Assembly (NCBI GenBank): GCA_039707465.1
Contig: CM077643.1
Location: 372,974,419 to 373,038,418 of the forward strand
Reading direction: 5' to 3'
Source: Rhabdophis nuchalis
Lineage: Eukaryota; Chordata; Lepidosauria; Squamata; Natricidae
Length of the DNA stretch: 64,000 nucleotides
The first letter of the stretch is position 1. Each line of letters begins with the position of its first letter. Positions 62,800 through 64,000 of this stretch are shown piece by piece. Made by a program: the position numbers and the translations under genes. The notes below the pieces were generated by a model. It saw nothing but the letters and a program-made list of their open reading frames with translations. It was not told where the DNA came from and ran no database searches.

Positions 62800-64000
62800 G
62801 GTCAAAGGTGGCTTAATTTTTGGCAACCGGGAGGAATGCCATGTGGAACCAACAAAAATCTAGGAAAGGAAAGAAGGAAGTTGCCAGTTAAAAATATTTT
62901 TAGATGTGTAATTTAGTGTAGCTAAAGCAGTTATTGCTTATTTTGTTTTTCTGCTCTCTGTCAGCCGCAAGAGGGAGCTTCAGTAAAAAGAGCAAAACAG
63001 CATGAAAAATGTTCAGTTACCAGGATTAGTTATAATCTAATTTTAATAGTTTTAATGTTGTAAAGGTAACACCAAAAAGTTCATATTTTTGTCATATACA
63101 GTACCATTTGGTTATTTAAATATTATAGCATTAAGAATGAACTTTCTCTCTAATCCCCAACTCTTTTAATCTGTTTTCATTTAATAAATGCATATTTTAT
63201 TCCAAAGATTACTTTCTATTTCTCTAATGTGAATCACAAGAAATGTAGCCGAGTAGCATTCAATATAAAGTCCAGCTTCATTCTTCTGTTTCCTTTTCTT
63301 CAGTTTAAAGCATTTCTTATAGGGGAATGGAAGGTGAGGTCTCTAAATAAATTCAGCAAGCACCTGAAAATTTAGAAATACATTTGCATTCCTTTACTTT
63401 TACACAATAGTTTATTTCTTTCTCTGGAAATGCACTAAAAACACGTCCATGTCTTATCTCGTTTTATAAATAAATCTTTAAAGCCTTGATAGTTAGTCTT
63501 TGTTAAGAAAAATTAATTAAGAATTACATTTATAATTTAACTTTGATCAAATAGAACAACTTTATATTTGTTCTTTTTATCTTTTAAAATGTTGCTCTTT
63601 CATCCCTCTAAATAGTGTCCTAAAACTTTATTTCTTTTCATTTCTCTTAGTCCTTTAAAACTGTAAAATGCCTCTTATGTAAATCTAAGGTAAGAAAATT
63701 TCCCAAGCCATTCTGCTGGTTTATTATTGTATGTTCCTTTTACTTATTAAGACATCAGCCATTAAAATTTATAAATCCTGTGTAATATCTATTTTCCATA
63801 GCATTACGTATTGTAACTTGTTGTTTTAAAATCCACTTTCAACAGTCTTAATCTCAATGATATTTTCCTCTATTTCTAATTTTAAAACCCTTTTTATGGT
63901 AGCAGACAATATTAGGAAATTTCTAAAGATGTTTTCACCAAATGTCCTTAAATTGTTTCTAAATTAAAATACTTTTCTCATTCTGTATTAGTGCATTTCT
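62800..64000. other. Unassigned AT-rich DNA
   Basis: No gene found. The part around 63540-63650 resembles 21660-21770 (matching ACTTTAT.. and TTTCTTTTCATT.. blocks in the same order), so it is probably more of the duplicated flank. Confidence 0.45.

Overview
This is a eukaryotic nuclear window, almost certainly from a squamate reptile and most likely a snake. The evidence is its repeat content: CR1 and L2-type LINEs with microsatellite tails, Penelope-like elements, gypsy and copia LTR elements and ORF1-only L1-like elements. These surround small secreted beta-defensin-like genes whose leader exon and six-cysteine exon resemble the squamate beta-defensin/crotamine-type family. No bacterial-style operons are present. 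Most long open frames are transposon proteins or their antisense shadows.

Host genes. One defensin-like gene (25640-27764, + strand) looks intact: TATA box, three exons, good splice sites, and a polyadenylation signal at 27925. A paralogue on the - strand (about 41128-44449) keeps exons 2 and 3 and the poly(A) signal. Its first exon was cut by a deletion that fuses the signal-peptide coding sequence to intron sequence. CR1, copia and L1-like insertions surround what is left. A third copy (54088-54204, + strand) has only promoter, exon 1 and splice donor; its intron resumes near 57260, and no exon 2 was found. A different secretory leader exon lies on the - strand at 62639-62690. Low-copy flanking DNA near 1850-4440, 21500-24190, 52520-52850 and 63500 is mutually similar, so the locus grew by segmental duplication and inversion.

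Layout. 1-1840: CR1 with a long RT frame. 1850-6530: duplicated flank and unassigned DNA. 6540-8565: L2 with a nested L1-like tail and an (AAAT)n tract. 8900-13970: old CR1 and L2 pieces and a hAT-like MITE. 13972-19984: a complete-ended gypsy element (- strand) that lacks the RT core and carries a nested ORF1-only L1-like element and a tRNA-like repeat. 20000-21070: L2. 22640-27930: flank and the intact defensin gene. 28150-32790: a 346-bp satellite, inverted around (TA)n. 32800-34615: Penelope-like element with a hammerhead-like core. 34930-38290: long L2. 38830-40370: PLE, L2 and CR1 scraps. 41128-44449: defensin pseudogene with copia. 44460-52240: L1-like element split by a nearly full CR1 with an 81-bp 5' repeat array. 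52850-57355: L2 and the orphan defensin exon, with a CR1-group LINE and a copia solo LTR. 58006-61469: 5'-truncated gypsy with its 3' LTR. 61485-64000: repeats, the secretory exon and AT-rich DNA.

Overall this is a small defensin cluster heavily remodelled by several layers of nested retroelements. Element boundaries are read by eye from sequence similarity inside the window and, unless a target-site duplication is given, are good to roughly 10-30 bases.
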